Shown: positions 9,091-18,201 of the stretch, in pieces
How positions within the stretch are numbered: the stretch's first letter is position 1
How the letters are laid out: each line of letters opens with the position of its first letter
DNA from: Vibrio brasiliensis LMG 20546
GTDB lineage: Bacteria > Pseudomonadota > Gammaproteobacteria > Enterobacterales > Vibrionaceae
NCBI RefSeq assembly: GCF_000189255.1
Contig: NZ_AEVS01000081.1
Location: forward strand, 62,001-126,000
Length of the DNA stretch: 64,000 nucleotides
Reading direction: 5' to 3'
Program-made: the position numbers and the translations under genes
The notes under the pieces: generated by a model
The model's input: the letters and a program-made list of their open reading frames with translations, nothing else
The model's database searches: none
Told to the model about the DNA's origin: nothing

Positions 9091-9789
9091 ATGGTTCATC
9101 AGGTAACTCGTTTTTCCGACGCTTTCTCTGCTTGGGAAAACTGGAATCTCACCAATTTTGATTCGAAAAGTGAGTGTTTACTCGCTTTTAAACAGGCTTT
9201 GCAACAAGCTCAGCCTGAGTTGGCTTCTGTCGTGTCATACCACATTGAGCAAGCTTCAGCACTGATTGCTGAAACGCATCAACTGGTTGGCCCAACGGGT
9301 GAAACCAACGAACTTTACACCGCAGGTCGTGGTGTCACTCTTGTGATTCAGGATGATATCCAAGAGCAAGCAAAGTTATCCGCTGTAGCTCAGCTAAGTG
9401 CTGCTCTGATTGCAGGTAATAGCGTCATCTTATGCAGTGATGACGCAGAACTTTGTCAGGCGTTAGAGGCTGCGTATGTGCACTCTTCGCTACCAACTCA
9501 CCTAGTCCAGTTTGCAGCATATGATGCTTACCATCAGTTGCTGGAGTCGGACGTGCGTAGCATTGGTTATGTTGGAAACCCAGAGGTGGAAAGGACGATC
9601 AACCGCCAACTGGCAAAACGTACAGGCGCAATTGTAAGCCTGACGTCTGAAACGGATCTTGTGAGCATTCCTGTCGCTCATGATCCTCATTTGGCGCTCC
9701 GTTTTATTACAGAGCGTACAAGAACAATAAATATAACAGCAGTGGGTGGTAACGCGACCTTGCTCGAGCTTGGAAGCGAAGCCCACTAA
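9091..9789 (+). CDS. Stand-alone PutA C-terminal (ALDH-superfamily) domain protein
   Basis: A 232-residue protein between putA and putP with a good AAGGAG ribosome site. It resembles part of an aldehyde dehydrogenase Rossmann fold (VTLVIQDDI, LSAALIAGNSVILCSDD) but has neither the catalytic Cys nor the Glu, so it cannot be a full dehydrogenase even if databases label it so. Its C-terminus, RTRTINITAVGGNATLLELG, matches the end motif of long PutA proteins (T-A-x-GGNA-x-L-x-x-x-G). In long PutAs that tail covers the substrate-channelling tunnel. I infer that this is the long-PutA C-terminal domain made as a separate subunit that docks on the shorter PutA. Confidence 0.75.
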   Translation: MVHQVTRFSDAFSAWENWNLTNFDSKSECLLAFKQALQQAQPELASVVSYHIEQASALIAETHQLVGPTGETNELYTAGRGVTLVIQDDIQEQAKLSAVAQLSAALIAGNSVILCSDDAELCQALEAAYVHSSLPTHLVQFAAYDAYHQLLESDVRSIGYVGNPEVERTINRQLAKRTGAIVSLTSETDLVSIPVAHDPHLALRFITERTRTINITAVGGNATLLELGSEAH

Positions 9790-9801
9790 TCTTCATTGAT
9801 T

Positions 9802-9819
9802 TGCCCTCGTAAGAGGGCA
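9802..9819 (+). other. Intergenic hairpin inside the put operon
   Basis: TGCCCTC, loop GTAA, GAGGGCA: a perfect 7-bp GC-rich stem. It has no T-run after it, so it is more likely an RNA-processing or stability element ahead of putP than a terminator. A hairpin with the same arms and a different loop lies between fapC and fapD. Confidence 0.6.
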
Positions 9820-9856
9820 TTCAGGGAAGGCGATCTTTTAAAAGAGGACAAATCAC

Positions 9857-11344
9857 ATGGAAAATAGCTTTGCTATTACAACCACGTTTATTGCGTATCT
9901 GGTATTGATGCTGGCAATTGGTGTCATTGCATACCAGCGTACAAAAAACTCAAGCGACTACTTTCTTGGCGGTCGTTCATTAGGCCCTTGGCCTGCGGCG
10001 CTTTCTGCAGGTGCATCGGACATGAGTGGTTGGCTTCTACTTGGTCTGCCGGGCTATGCCTACGCAGCGGGTATCGAAGCATTTTGGCTAGCAGGTGGTC
10101 TACTTGTAGGTACTTGGTTGAACTGGTTAATCAACGCTAAGCGTCTTCGTACGTACAGTATTACAACTGATGCGCTAACATTACCAGAATTCCTGTCACG
10201 TCGTTTTAACGACAATTCAAAACTGATTCAGGTTATTTCTGCTTTCTTTATCCTTTTATTCTTCCTTTTCTACACAAGTTCAGGCTTGGTAGCGGGCGGT
10301 AAACTATTTGAAACAGTCTTTGGCTTAGATTACACCACTGCGGTAATCATCGGCACAGTATGTGTCGTTTCTTACACACTATTTGGTGGTTTCCTTGCCG
10401 TATCATGGACTGACTTAGTTCAGGGGCTGTTAATGGCTGCTGCACTTATGATTGTTCCTATCGCAGCAATGGAAGGTGGTTTCGGTCAGCTTGGTGGCGA
10501 TCTCGAATCTATTAACCCTCAACTACTGACATTGTGGAACGACTCTAAAGGTGAGCCTCTGTCTGCGATAGCGATTATTTCGCTGGTTGCGTGGGGTCTG
10601 GGTTACTTTGGTCAGCCACATATCCTGGCTCGTTTTAAAGCGTCTCGTTCAAACAAAGATCTCACAACGGCTCGCCGCATCGCGGTGATCTGGACTGCCC
10701 TGTCTATGGTTGGTGCAATGCTAGTTGGTCTTGTTGGCCTGGTATACGTGACTAACTCAGGTGTAAGCGTTGATGATGGTGAGAAGATCTTTATGTTGCT
10801 GGTTAACTCGCTATTCCACCCAGTAGTTGCAGGTATTCTACTTGCGGCGATTCTGGCTGCGGTAATGAGTACAGCGGATTCACAATTACTTGTTTCTTCT
10901 TCGGCTTTGGCAGAAGACTTCTACAAGCAAGTGTTCAAGAAAGATGCAAGCTCTGAAGAGATCGTAATGGTTGGCCGTATTGCTGTAGTAGGCATCTCTG
11001 TCGTTGCGTTAGTTCTAGCGATGACGCCAGATAGCTCTGTACTAGGTCTGGTTTCTTACGCTTGGGCTGGTTTTGGTGCGGCATTTGGTCCTGCGCTAAT
11101 CCTAAGCCTGTACTGGGAGCGCATGAACCGCAACGGCGCACTAGCGGGTATTCTTGTTGGTGGTATTACCATCGTAGTATGGAAACAGCTATCTGGTGGC
11201 TGGTTCGATGTTTACGAAATTGTACCGGGAATCATCTTCTCAACGATTTCGATTGTTGTGGTAAGTCTGATGACTGGTGAGCCGGAACAAACAGTAAAAG
11301 CTCAGCATGCGAAATTCAAAAAGCTGCTGGTTGAACTAGACTAA
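9857..11344 (+). CDS. putP: Sodium/proline symporter
   Basis: A 495-residue inner-membrane protein of the solute:sodium symporter family with about 13 hydrophobic helices. It starts with the family sequence TFIAYLVLMLAIGVIAY and shows SSDYFLGGRSLGPWPAALSAGASDMSGWLL, the Na+/proline site region of PutP, and GYFGQPHILARF further on. Length and start (GAGGA ribosome site) are normal. As the last gene of the proline cluster it supplies substrate to PutA. A strong terminator follows. Confidence 0.96.
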   Translation: MENSFAITTTFIAYLVLMLAIGVIAYQRTKNSSDYFLGGRSLGPWPAALSAGASDMSGWLLLGLPGYAYAAGIEAFWLAGGLLVGTWLNWLINAKRLRTYSITTDALTLPEFLSRRFNDNSKLIQVISAFFILLFFLFYTSSGLVAGGKLFETVFGLDYTTAVIIGTVCVVSYTLFGGFLAVSWTDLVQGLLMAAALMIVPIAAMEGGFGQLGGDLESINPQLLTLWNDSKGEPLSAIAIISLVAWGLGYFGQPHILARFKASRSNKDLTTARRIAVIWTALSMVGAMLVGLVGLVYVTNSGVSVDDGEKIFMLLVNSLFHPVVAGILLAAILAAVMSTADSQLLVSSSALAEDFYKQVFKKDASSEEIVMVGRIAVVGISVVALVLAMTPDSSVLGLVSYAWAGFGAAFGPALILSLYWERMNRNGALAGILVGGITIVVWKQLSGGWFDVYEIVPGIIFSTISIVVVSLMTGEPEQTVKAQHAKFKKLLVELD

Positions 11345-11361
11345 TTCCTGCACGTTCTAAT

Positions 11362-11388
11362 AAAAAGCCCCTATTTTAGGGGCTTTTT
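11362..11388 (+). terminator. Terminator of the put operon
   Basis: AAAAAGCCCC / GGGGCTTTTT stem with a 7-base loop and a T-run, 18 bases after putP. Confidence 0.9.
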
Positions 11389-11510
11389 GTCTTTATATTG
11401 GCTATTAATTGAACTTGTCTCACGTTTTGTAAACTAATGTTTGAATTGAGTGAACTCTCAGTTCCAGAATGTGTCTGTTATCAATAAAGCTAACAGTTAG
11501 GACGACCCAA

Positions 11511-11744
11511 ATGCCACACTTACACTGCCATTGCTGCAATAAAAAAACTGCACATAAAATTGTAATGAAGCGTTGTGAAACGCAACATGATTCGGTAGTG
11601 AAACATTTGGCGAGTTTTTTCGCGACGGTTTTCCAGGGTGACCACTATGTCAAAATGGAGAAACAGGCTTTTTGCCGCGTCTGCAATACTCAAACTGAAG
11701 TGTCGACTCAACAAGACGCATTTTCAGGCGTAAAAATCGCGTAA
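11511..11744 (+). CDS. Small zinc-ribbon-like protein of unknown function
   Basis: A 77-residue protein. The ATG at 11511 is preceded by AGGA, while the earlier GTG-type start gives a non-conserved-looking extension. It has an N-terminal HCHCCNKK cluster, a single Cys in the middle (KRCET) and a C-terminal FCRVC pair. That arrangement suggests two Cys-X2-Cys knuckles binding one zinc ion. There is no signal peptide. It sits alone between putP and an Lrp-type gene. I do not recognise a function. Confidence 0.6.
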   Translation: MPHLHCHCCNKKTAHKIVMKRCETQHDSVVKHLASFFATVFQGDHYVKMEKQAFCRVCNTQTEVSTQQDAFSGVKIA

Positions 11745-11843
11745 CCTTCACAAAATTCTGGTTTATTCCGTTATTGCTATCAGTGGCAGGGTGCTTTTGT
11801 TTTAGAATGGACAAAGTATCTATAGCAACACTATGAGCTATTC

Positions 11844-12320
11844 ATGGATTTAGACAGAATTGACCGTGAGATCCTCCGAGCCTTAAATCTTAAGGGTCGA
11901 CTTCCTATTGTTGAACTTGCCAAACAAGTCAACTTAACCACATCCCCTTGCTCTGATCGGGTTAAAAGATTGGAAAAAGAGGGCTACATTACTGGTTACC
12001 ATGCTGAGCTCAACCCGGAAAAACTAGGGTTGGATGTTCAGGTGTTTATCCACATCCGGTTAGATCAGACCAGTTTTTCTATCTTTGAAAAGTTCGCTCA
12101 GGCGGTGGCAGATATGCCAGAGATCGAAGAGTGTTACTCGTTATCCGGAGATTTCGACACCATGATTAAAGTGCGGGTTAAAGATATGAAAGCGTATCAG
12201 AACTTTATGTCGACTAAGCTGGGAACTTTACCTGGTGTGATTCAGACTCGCAGCGAAGTAGTGATAGAAGAGCACAAGACCAGTTTTGGCGTCAATGCGG
12301 ACCTGATTTCTAAGTTATAA
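11844..12320 (+). CDS. Lrp/AsnC-family transcriptional regulator
   Basis: A 158-residue regulator with an N-terminal winged helix-turn-helix (residues ~1-60: LDRIDREILRALNLKGRLPIVELAKQVNLTTSPCSDRVKRLEKEGYITGY). A C-terminal RAM/effector domain follows (~65-150: HIRLDQTSFSIFEKFAQAV, EIEECYSLSGDFDTMIKV). These proteins form octamers and usually respond to amino acids. It is shorter than, and different from, global Lrp. Its place after the put genes suggests, but does not prove, an amino-acid role. Confidence 0.9.
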   Translation: MDLDRIDREILRALNLKGRLPIVELAKQVNLTTSPCSDRVKRLEKEGYITGYHAELNPEKLGLDVQVFIHIRLDQTSFSIFEKFAQAVADMPEIEECYSLSGDFDTMIKVRVKDMKAYQNFMSTKLGTLPGVIQTRSEVVIEEHKTSFGVNADLISKL

Positions 12321-12346
12321 AAAAGGAAGCGTCTAGCTTCCTTTTT
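12321..12346. terminator. Bidirectional terminator between the Lrp-type and DUF445 genes
   Basis: AAAAGGAAGC / GCTTCCTTTT with loop GTCTA. It is flanked by A- and T-runs and so works for both convergent genes. Confidence 0.85.
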
Positions 12347-12357
12347 TATCTGTGAGA

Positions 12358-13062
12358 TTAGGCAACGAACGAAGAAATTACGCCGATAATGCCGCCGAAC
12401 ACCCCACCCCAAACGACTAGCCAGCCAAGGTGCTGTTTAATCATTTTCTGAACGATTTCTTTGACCAGTTTTGGTGTCAGTTCACTAAGACGTTGATCAA
12501 TAATGTTCTCAACATTGGTACGGATCTCATCCATCATCGCGGGTGCTTCAAATTGTTCTTTTAAGGCATCTTTGATGGTGTCACTTTGGCTCATGTCGAC
12601 AATGGCTTCTTTCATCTTGTCGACAAATGGCTGTTTCATCGGTTGAAGAGCTTCAGTACCGCCAAACATTGCCAGCATCCCGCCAAACTGAGAGTTAGCG
12701 ATCACTTCGACCAGCGAATCAAACGTTGGATTAAAGTCAATTTTCTCAATCACAGGCTCAAGGTTTAACGACTTTCCACCAGCCATTTCTTTACTAAGAA
12801 ACTTGTCGATGTTTTCCTGAGTGAAAAATTGCTCCATCATCAGAGTCTTAATCGCAGCTTTAAATTCTTCAAAACGGGCTGGAATAACACCAGAGCCATA
12901 CAGTCCCGGAACCTTTTCAAACAGCATATGGATAGCGAGCCAGTTAGTGATTGCTCCCGAGAAAGCAAATAAGCCTGCATAGAAAGCGATTTGATTGTCT
13001 GCTTGATAGCCGCCTGCGAGAAGCGCGAGTGCGATAAGATTGGTAAGTAAGCTCTTGTTCAT
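12358..13062 (-). CDS. DUF445-family membrane protein
   Basis: A 234-residue protein. The N-terminus holds hydrophobic segments and the DUF445 signature (FAFSGAITNWLAIHMLFEKVPGLYGSGVIPARFEEFKAAI). A mostly helical soluble middle follows, and a C-terminal transmembrane helix (WLVVWGGVFGGIIGVISSFVA). The family is widespread and of unknown function, with a membrane location expected. It is monocistronic, with its own promoter region upstream. Confidence 0.85.
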   Translation of the reverse strand: MNKSLLTNLIALALLAGGYQADNQIAFYAGLFAFSGAITNWLAIHMLFEKVPGLYGSGVIPARFEEFKAAIKTLMMEQFFTQENIDKFLSKEMAGGKSLNLEPVIEKIDFNPTFDSLVEVIANSQFGGMLAMFGGTEALQPMKQPFVDKMKEAIVDMSQSDTIKDALKEQFEAPAMMDEIRTNVENIIDQRLSELTPKLVKEIVQKMIKQHLGWLVVWGGVFGGIIGVISSFVA

Positions 13063-13181
13063 TGATAAATAGGGTGATTATTTACGATGGCGTGCAGTAT
13101 ATACCAAGACAAATATTAGATGACATACAAATTGCCTGATCGTAGTGAATATCGAGTCAAACAAGAGTGAGGAACCAAGCC

Positions 13182-13610
13182 TCACTTTTCTTCAGTCGAC
13201 AGAATGGCTTGTTTGATCTCATCAGGAATAGAAGCTTTGGTGTGATGTTGAAAGTCAAACATCACGCAGGTGGCCGAACCGACAGTGGTCACCTTACCTG
13301 TTGTCTTGCTTACTATGTGATATTCCATAGTGAAGCGATCATCTTGCAAATCGGTGACACGAGAACCAATCAACAGAGTGTCTGGGTAGGTTACAGGAGC
13401 TTTATAGCGGCACTCAGTGTGACCGAGTACAGGACCTATATGGCTCTGCTTTAGATTCACCAGCAGATTGATTTTTTTGAAATAGTCGAGTCGGGCAGTT
13501 TCAAAGTAGCGAAAATAAACCGCGTTATTGACGTGCTGTAGGGCGTCCATCTCTCCCCAAGCCACCTGAATCTCCGTGATGGTGGCGAAATCTGCGAGTA
13601 GTTCATCCAT
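13182..13610 (-). CDS. Acyl-CoA thioesterase, hotdog-fold 4HBT family
   Basis: A 142-residue cytosolic hotdog-fold protein with the 4-hydroxybenzoyl-CoA thioesterase-type motif VAWGEMDALQHVNNAVYFRYFETARLDYF (residues ~14-42). The conserved Asp-Ala-x-x-His-Val-Asn forms the active site. I chose the ATG at 13608-13610 because AAGGAGG lies 6 bases before it; the longer frame starts upstream of that ribosome site. The substrate cannot be told from sequence. Relatives hydrolyse short or medium acyl-CoA. Confidence 0.88.
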   Translation of the reverse strand: MDELLADFATITEIQVAWGEMDALQHVNNAVYFRYFETARLDYFKKINLLVNLKQSHIGPVLGHTECRYKAPVTYPDTLLIGSRVTDLQDDRFTMEYHIVSKTTGKVTTVGSATCVMFDFQHHTKASIPDEIKQAILSTEEK

Positions 13611-13769
13611 GTCTAACCTCCTTAAATTGAGCAATTATTCTAGTGGCTAAGCGAGGCGATGTGTTGGATTTGTTATCAGTTTGTGATCCTAACTGTAGTT
13701 CATGGTTTGTTGCTCAGGTTTCACTTTCGCGGAGGGTAGGAGTGTAATGCCTATTTATCGCTGCCAACC

Positions 13770-14105
13770 TTAGTTATCGTAAGGTACTTCAGTGAGCCGC
13801 CACATCTTGATGGTATGTTGCGGATTGGTACATTTACCCAGCAAAATCTGATACTTGGGATCGTAGGGATCGCCAATATAGGTGGTGCGGATAAGCTCAC
13901 CCGTTTTGAGATCTATTTGCGTGACGGTGCGTCCCTTAAAGTTTTGCAGCACAATGAACTGCTCACTCTCATACACCAGTTGTTCTTTGTAAAACCAAAA
14001 GCTATCTGCGGTCTGAAGCAGTGTGCATTTTAGCGGTAGAGGGCCAGATTGTTGACCGGAGGCCGGATTGGTCAATAACAGTACATACAGTAGGATACTG
14101 CTCAT
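13770..14105 (-). CDS. Small exported protein of unknown function
   Basis: A 111-residue protein with a short hydrophobic N-terminus (MSSILLYVLLLTNPASG) that looks like a signal peptide. The mature part has two Cys (PLKCTLLQ and LLGKCTNP), which may form a disulfide, and beta-rich segments (QFIVLQNFKGRTVTQIDLKTGEL). Ribosome site AAGGG. No family recognised. It is transcribed alone. Confidence 0.6.
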   Translation of the reverse strand: MSSILLYVLLLTNPASGQQSGPLPLKCTLLQTADSFWFYKEQLVYESEQFIVLQNFKGRTVTQIDLKTGELIRTTYIGDPYDPKYQILLGKCTNPQHTIKMWRLTEVPYDN

Positions 14106-14190
14106 AATGTTACCCTTATCCTGAAATTAAACTCTCATAAGTATAGGTAACAGCGGGGGTGTTGGTGGGGCTTTTATTGCGATAAAAACA

Positions 14191-14208
14191 AAGGGCCCGC
14201 AGGCCCTT
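14191..14208 (-). terminator. Terminator of the first chemotaxis receptor gene
   Basis: AAGGGCC / GGCCCTT stem with loop CGCA. It is followed on the minus strand by TGTTTTTATC. Confidence 0.75.
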
Positions 14209-14213
14209 CTAGA

Positions 14214-15647
14214 TTATTGAGTTTGATAGCTTTTTAGAATGTCTGCCAGCGATACTGATGCTTGGGTTAGATTTGCCACACCCATTGATGATTGTTCAGC
14301 AACGTTGCGAATGGTATTAGACTGAGTACGAATATCGCTCAGTTCAGAGGCAATATCATTGGCGACAGCACTCTGCTCCTCTGCAGACGTTGAGATCTGG
14401 ATACTCATATCCTTGAGCGAACGGGCTGACTCAGAAATGGATTGCACGTCACTACCAATATCAGCAACGATTTCACTGCTGGTTTGCGCTTGACTTACCG
14501 TCTGCTCGGTAATTGAGGCAATACTGCGGGTCTCCGACTGAAGTTTTTCAATCATTGACTGGATCTCTACCGTTGCAGCCTGAGTGCGTCCCGCAAGAGT
14601 ACGGACTTCATCAGCAACGACGGCAAAGCCACGCCCTTGTTCACCCGCTCGTGCGGCTTCAATTGCGGCATTAAGGGCAAGCAGGTTAGTCTGCTCAGAA
14701 ATCGCATTGATGGTAGTGATCACTTCATTAATTTGAGTGGTGTTATCTGTCAGACTTGATACTGACTCAGATGCCTGACCGATATAGTCTGAGAGTTTGT
14801 TGATCTCACTGATCGCCGACTGAACGCGTTGATAGCTCTGGTCGATATGGTCTGAATCGCTTTCTGTTTGCGAAGTGGACTGTTGCGAGATATGAGTCAC
14901 TTCTTTTGCAGAAGCGGTCATTTGTTCCATTGCTGTCGCAACAGAGTCCAGAGATGCGTACTGTTGGTTGATCTGCGTTTCACTCAGTTTCATTTCCTGT
15001 TCAAATGAGGCCGAGGTTTCACTTAAAGTCGTGGCATTCTCTTTTACCGTTACCACCAGCTCAGTCAGGGTATCCATCGCTTTATCAAGAGCACAGCCGA
15101 TGGTACCGAATTCGTCACGGCCAGGATGGAAGCCAAGGCGAGAAGTCAGGTCACCTTCACCGATACGCTGAGTGGTGGTGTAAAGAACCCACAGAGCGCC
15201 ACCAAGAAAGGTCGCAACCCAGTAGCAGAACAGCGCAAATGGCAGTGCCCACAAGAAACTAAGTGCAAAACTGGTCAGGGCCTCAGATTTAAGCTGTTGC
15301 AGATCGTTAGTTCGGTTCAGGGTTAGCTGATAGATTTGCCCGTCTTGGGCTTTGGCTGTGGCTGTCACAATACCGTCATTGTATGCCGCAGGCTGCAGAC
15401 CATTGATCTGTTTTACATTGGAAAGTGCATTGAGTTGCTGCGGGTCAGCAACCTTGGCCATTGCATTGATTTGTTGTTCAGCAGTGGAGCGGGCAGTTTG
15501 TTCAAACGTGTCTAATGTCTGAGTATATCTTCCACCAGCCAGAGCCGCTACGGCTACAATGAATATGGCAAAAATGGCCCACATCTTATCGTTGATCGAC
15601 ATTTTGATGAACAAGCGATCTATCGTTCGAAACTCTACTTCTTTCAT
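14214..15647 (-). CDS. Methyl-accepting chemotaxis protein
   Basis: A 477-residue inner-membrane receptor. TM1 is at ~20-42 ([17 protein letters not shown]), followed by a short periplasmic part of ~85 residues. TM2 is at ~128-155 and a HAMP domain at ~155-208. The long cytoplasmic coiled coil has the highly conserved hairpin tip ([38 protein letters not shown]) that contacts CheA/CheW. There is no C-terminal CheR-binding pentapeptide. The small periplasmic domain ([23 protein letters not shown]) is too divergent to name a ligand. Confidence 0.93.
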   Translation of the reverse strand: MKEVEFRTIDRLFIKMSINDKMWAIFAIFIVAVAALAGGRYTQTLDTFEQTARSTAEQQINAMAKVADPQQLNALSNVKQINGLQPAAYNDGIVTATAKAQDGQIYQLTLNRTNDLQQLKSEALTSFALSFLWALPFALFCYWVATFLGGALWVLYTTTQRIGEGDLTSRLGFHPGRDEFGTIGCALDKAMDTLTELVVTVKENATTLSETSASFEQEMKLSETQINQQYASLDSVATAMEQMTASAKEVTHISQQSTSQTESDSDHIDQSYQRVQSAISEINKLSDYIGQASESVSSLTDNTTQINEVITTINAISEQTNLLALNAAIEAARAGEQGRGFAVVADEVRTLAGRTQAATVEIQSMIEKLQSETRSIASITEQTVSQAQTSSEIVADIGSDVQSISESARSLKDMSIQISTSAEEQSAVANDIASELSDIRTQSNTIRNVAEQSSMGVANLTQASVSLADILKSYQTQ

Positions 15648-15921
15648 ACTTGGATTCCTATTCCGTCTATGCCGGAAGGCTTACAGTTATTTTGTAAAAA
15701 TCTGATTACAAATTTATCGGCACAAGGTGAAGAATTATGAGTTATTGGTCTCAATAATATGTAAATATAATCCCGTTTTATACGCATAATGTGAACACGA
15801 TCTGATTTGGTTCTCAAATGACGCCAAATACGACTAGCGTAGACAGGCTTTCATATGCATCTGAATACTCTTGGTATCAATATTGCTGTATCGGCAGAAT
15901 ATCTGATAACAGAGAGTCGTA

Positions 15922-16377
15922 ATGGAAATAAAAACGGGATTATTAGAACACCCTCAAGTACTGGCGTTACTAGAGCAGCACCTGGCAGATATGAATGCTA
16001 CTTCACCCGCTGAGAGCGTCCATGCGCTGGATGTCTCCGCGTTAAGAGATCCTCAAGTGACGTTTTGGACTGGATGGAAAGAGGGGGTACTGCTAGGCTG
16101 TGCTGCACTAAAACAGCTTGATGCACAACATGGTGAAATCAAATCTATGCGTACTGCAACCTCTGCGCGCAGTCAGGGTGTTGCGTCTTCTATGCTCAGG
16201 CATGTGCTCGGTCATGCGCGCGACAATGGCTTAACACGCGTGAGTCTGGAGACGGGGTCAATGGACTTTTTTGCTCCTGCCCGTGCTCTTTATGAGAAAT
16301 ATGGTTTTGAGTATTGCGAGCCTTTTGCTGATTATACGTTGGATCCCAATAGCCAATTTATGACGCGCACTGTTTAA
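15922..16377 (+). CDS. GNAT-family N-acetyltransferase
   Basis: A 151-residue cytosolic enzyme with the GNAT fold. The beta4 strand (LLGCAALKQLDAQHGEIKSMRT) leads into the acetyl-CoA pyrophosphate loop (SARSQGVASSMLRHVL, the R/Q-x-x-G-x-G/A site). RVSLETGSMDFFAPARALYEKYGFEYCEPF follows, the usual motif B. Ribosome site GAG upstream of ATG 15922. The acceptor substrate is unknown. The gene is monocistronic. After it come ~240 bases holding only the palindrome TCTCGCGCGAGA (about 16385-16396). Confidence 0.88.
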   Translation: MEIKTGLLEHPQVLALLEQHLADMNATSPAESVHALDVSALRDPQVTFWTGWKEGVLLGCAALKQLDAQHGEIKSMRTATSARSQGVASSMLRHVLGHARDNGLTRVSLETGSMDFFAPARALYEKYGFEYCEPFADYTLDPNSQFMTRTV

Positions 16378-16614
16378 TATTCTCCATCTCGCGCGAGAGG
16401 GAAGCGTGCCATGGTTTGGTGCGCTGCTGCACCGTCTTGGTGCGACATTCTCTTCCGCTTGACTATAACCGTCTAGTCAACTTCTGCAATTAAAAACAAG
16501 CGATTTGCAGGTAATTTTCATCTGGTGAGAATTGAGGGGATCGCTGTGGTCGTCATATAAATTCACTGTTACTACTCTAGAACAATATCTGCACTTTATT
16601 AGGTGTTCTAGGCG

Positions 16615-16971
16615 ATGAATTTAATTGTGAACGTTCAGAAAGGTGTGCGAAAGCATGGCTTTGAAATGGCGACGCGACAGGCTTGGCGTTGCGGTATGAA
16701 AGCCAATCTCGTTAAGCGTGTTGTTGGTGTGGCTAGAGGGCAAATTGTTTGTGTTATTGAAGGGGTGCGTCCTGAGCTATCGACAGAAATAAATAATGCA
16801 CTTCATTGCGAAGAGAAGCAGGGAAGGTATGTTTTTGTTGGAGGAATCGTATGGCAACCTAATGACCTGTTAGCTCCAGGGTTCCCGGACTTTATGTTTA
16901 TGCACTTACGCAATTTGGGCACTAAGCATAAATATATGACAGACGAAGAGCTGTTTCTCAATCTGGCATAG
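16615..16971 (+). CDS. Conserved-looking hypothetical protein
   Basis: A 118-residue soluble protein with no signal peptide or membrane helix. It starts MNLIVNVQKGVRKHGFEMATRQAW and has a basic N-terminal half and an aromatic C-terminal half (GFPDFMFMHLRNLGTKHKYMTDEELFLNLA). I recognise no domain. It lies 8 bases before the GlpM-like gene and is probably cotranscribed with it. The ribosome site is weak, so the start is uncertain. Confidence 0.5.
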   Translation: MNLIVNVQKGVRKHGFEMATRQAWRCGMKANLVKRVVGVARGQIVCVIEGVRPELSTEINNALHCEEKQGRYVFVGGIVWQPNDLLAPGFPDFMFMHLRNLGTKHKYMTDEELFLNLA

Positions 16972-16979
16972 GTCATTCA

Positions 16980-17327
16980 ATGGTTGCGTTGTTTCTGAAA
17001 TGCCTTCTTGGCGCGGCTGCGGTAATGATGATTGCATTGCTGTCGAAGTCAAAGAACTTCTTTATTGCGGGCTTGGTACCTCTGTTTCCCACGTTCGCTC
17101 TGATTGCCCATTATATAGTCGGCAGTGAGCGGAGTATGGAGGAGTTAAGAGTCACCGCGTTGTTTGGGCTATATTCACTTCTGCCCTATGCCAGCTATTT
17201 GTTAGCGGTGTATTACTTTAGTTATCGTTTTAGTTTGGTCAATACACTGACCATGGCCACAGCGGTATGGATGGCGTCTGCGATGATGCTTCTGCTGCTC
17301 TGGACTAGGGGGCTCGCGGTAAGCTGA
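16980..17327 (+). CDS. GlpM-family inner-membrane protein
   Basis: A 115-residue protein with about four transmembrane helices. The strongly conserved family block is present: KNFFIAGLVPLFPTFALIAHYIVGSERSMEELRVTALFGLYSLLPY. It resembles E. coli YdgC/GlpM in length and this block. The family has been linked to glycerol use and alginate in Pseudomonas, but its molecular role is not established. It is downstream of, and close to, the hypothetical gene at 16615. Confidence 0.82.
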   Translation: MVALFLKCLLGAAAVMMIALLSKSKNFFIAGLVPLFPTFALIAHYIVGSERSMEELRVTALFGLYSLLPYASYLLAVYYFSYRFSLVNTLTMATAVWMASAMMLLLLWTRGLAVS

Positions 17328-17328
17328 A

Positions 17329-17359
17329 AAAAAGCCTAGAGTTGAACTCTAGGCTTTTT
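17329..17359. terminator. Bidirectional terminator between the GlpM-like and ECF genes
   Basis: A long near-perfect stem, AAAAAGCCTAGAGTT / GAACTCTAGGCTTTTT, between two convergent genes. Confidence 0.88.
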
Positions 17360-17361
17360 AG

Positions 17362-18201
17362 TTAGAACGGATACCAGAATAGCTCTGTTTCTAAATAGCG
17401 CTTGATAATGGCTAACAGGACGATCACGACAATAGCGAACAGACAAATCTTGTCTGAGGTACCTAATGGTCTCGCGCTGTACCAGGAACGAGTATTGTGA
17501 CGTCCAAAACCACGCAACGTCATTGCGTTGGATATCTCGTCGGCACGGTCCAGGCTCGAAAATATCAGAGGTCCAAGGATCTTGGCTACATTTTGTAAGC
17601 GTTGCATTAAAGGCGTGTTCTTCGATATATCAAGACCACGAGCTTGCTGAGCGTGCATGATGTTAACGAAATCGTTCTTAACCTCAGGAAGGTAGCGTAG
17701 TGTCAGACTGACCGCATAAGCAATCTTATAAGGTACACCGATGCGGTTCAGGCTGGCAGCAAACTCGGTAGGGTGAGTAGTAAAGACGAACACCAACGCA
17801 ATGGGAAACATGCTGAAATATTTCAGTGTTACGGTAACCAAATAAAACAGAGTCTCCTGAGTCAGTGAATAGTCACCGGGCAAATTCAACAAAACAGTAC
17901 TTGTACCGATGTACTCACTGCCTTGCTGTGGAGCGAGCAAAAACATAAACAGTGCATTAAGCATCAATACGCTTGCGGTACCAATCAGCAGTGGCTTATA
18001 GACCTTAAACGGAACCTGTGTCAGCTTAAGCAGGTAGAGACCCGTCACAATGAGTAATCCGATCAGGCGAATATCAAATGTGGTCAGAACCACAGTGACC
18101 CAAGCCATAAATAAAGCAAACTTGGTGATGCCGTTTAGCGCATGCAGAGGTGATTTGGTATCGACATAGCTGATACCAAACTTCATTTTTGAAGCTTTCA
18201 T
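17362..18201 (-). CDS. ECF transporter transmembrane (T) component
   Basis: A 279-residue integral membrane protein of the EcfT/CbiQ family. It has about five hydrophobic helices and the two coupling motifs: ARGLD in the segment QQARGLDISKNT, and ADEISNAMTLRGFG near the C-terminus, which contact the ATPases. Its ATG overlaps the stop codon of the ATPase gene (ATGA), showing translational coupling. With the fused ATPase and the S component it forms an energy-coupling factor importer for a vitamin-like compound. Confidence 0.9.
   Translation of the reverse strand: MKASKMKFGISYVDTKSPLHALNGITKFALFMAWVTVVLTTFDIRLIGLLIVTGLYLLKLTQVPFKVYKPLLIGTASVLMLNALFMFLLAPQQGSEYIGTSTVLLNLPGDYSLTQETLFYLVTVTLKYFSMFPIALVFVFTTHPTEFAASLNRIGVPYKIAYAVSLTLRYLPEVKNDFVNIMHAQQARGLDISKNTPLMQRLQNVAKILGPLIFSSLDRADEISNAMTLRGFGRHNTRSWYSARPLGTSDKICLFAIVVIVLLAIIKRYLETELFWYPF

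Noticed and set aside
9091-9789. Calling this gene a 1-pyrroline-5-carboxylate dehydrogenase
   Set aside because: It has no catalytic Cys or Glu, and the real dehydrogenase is the C-terminal half of PutA.
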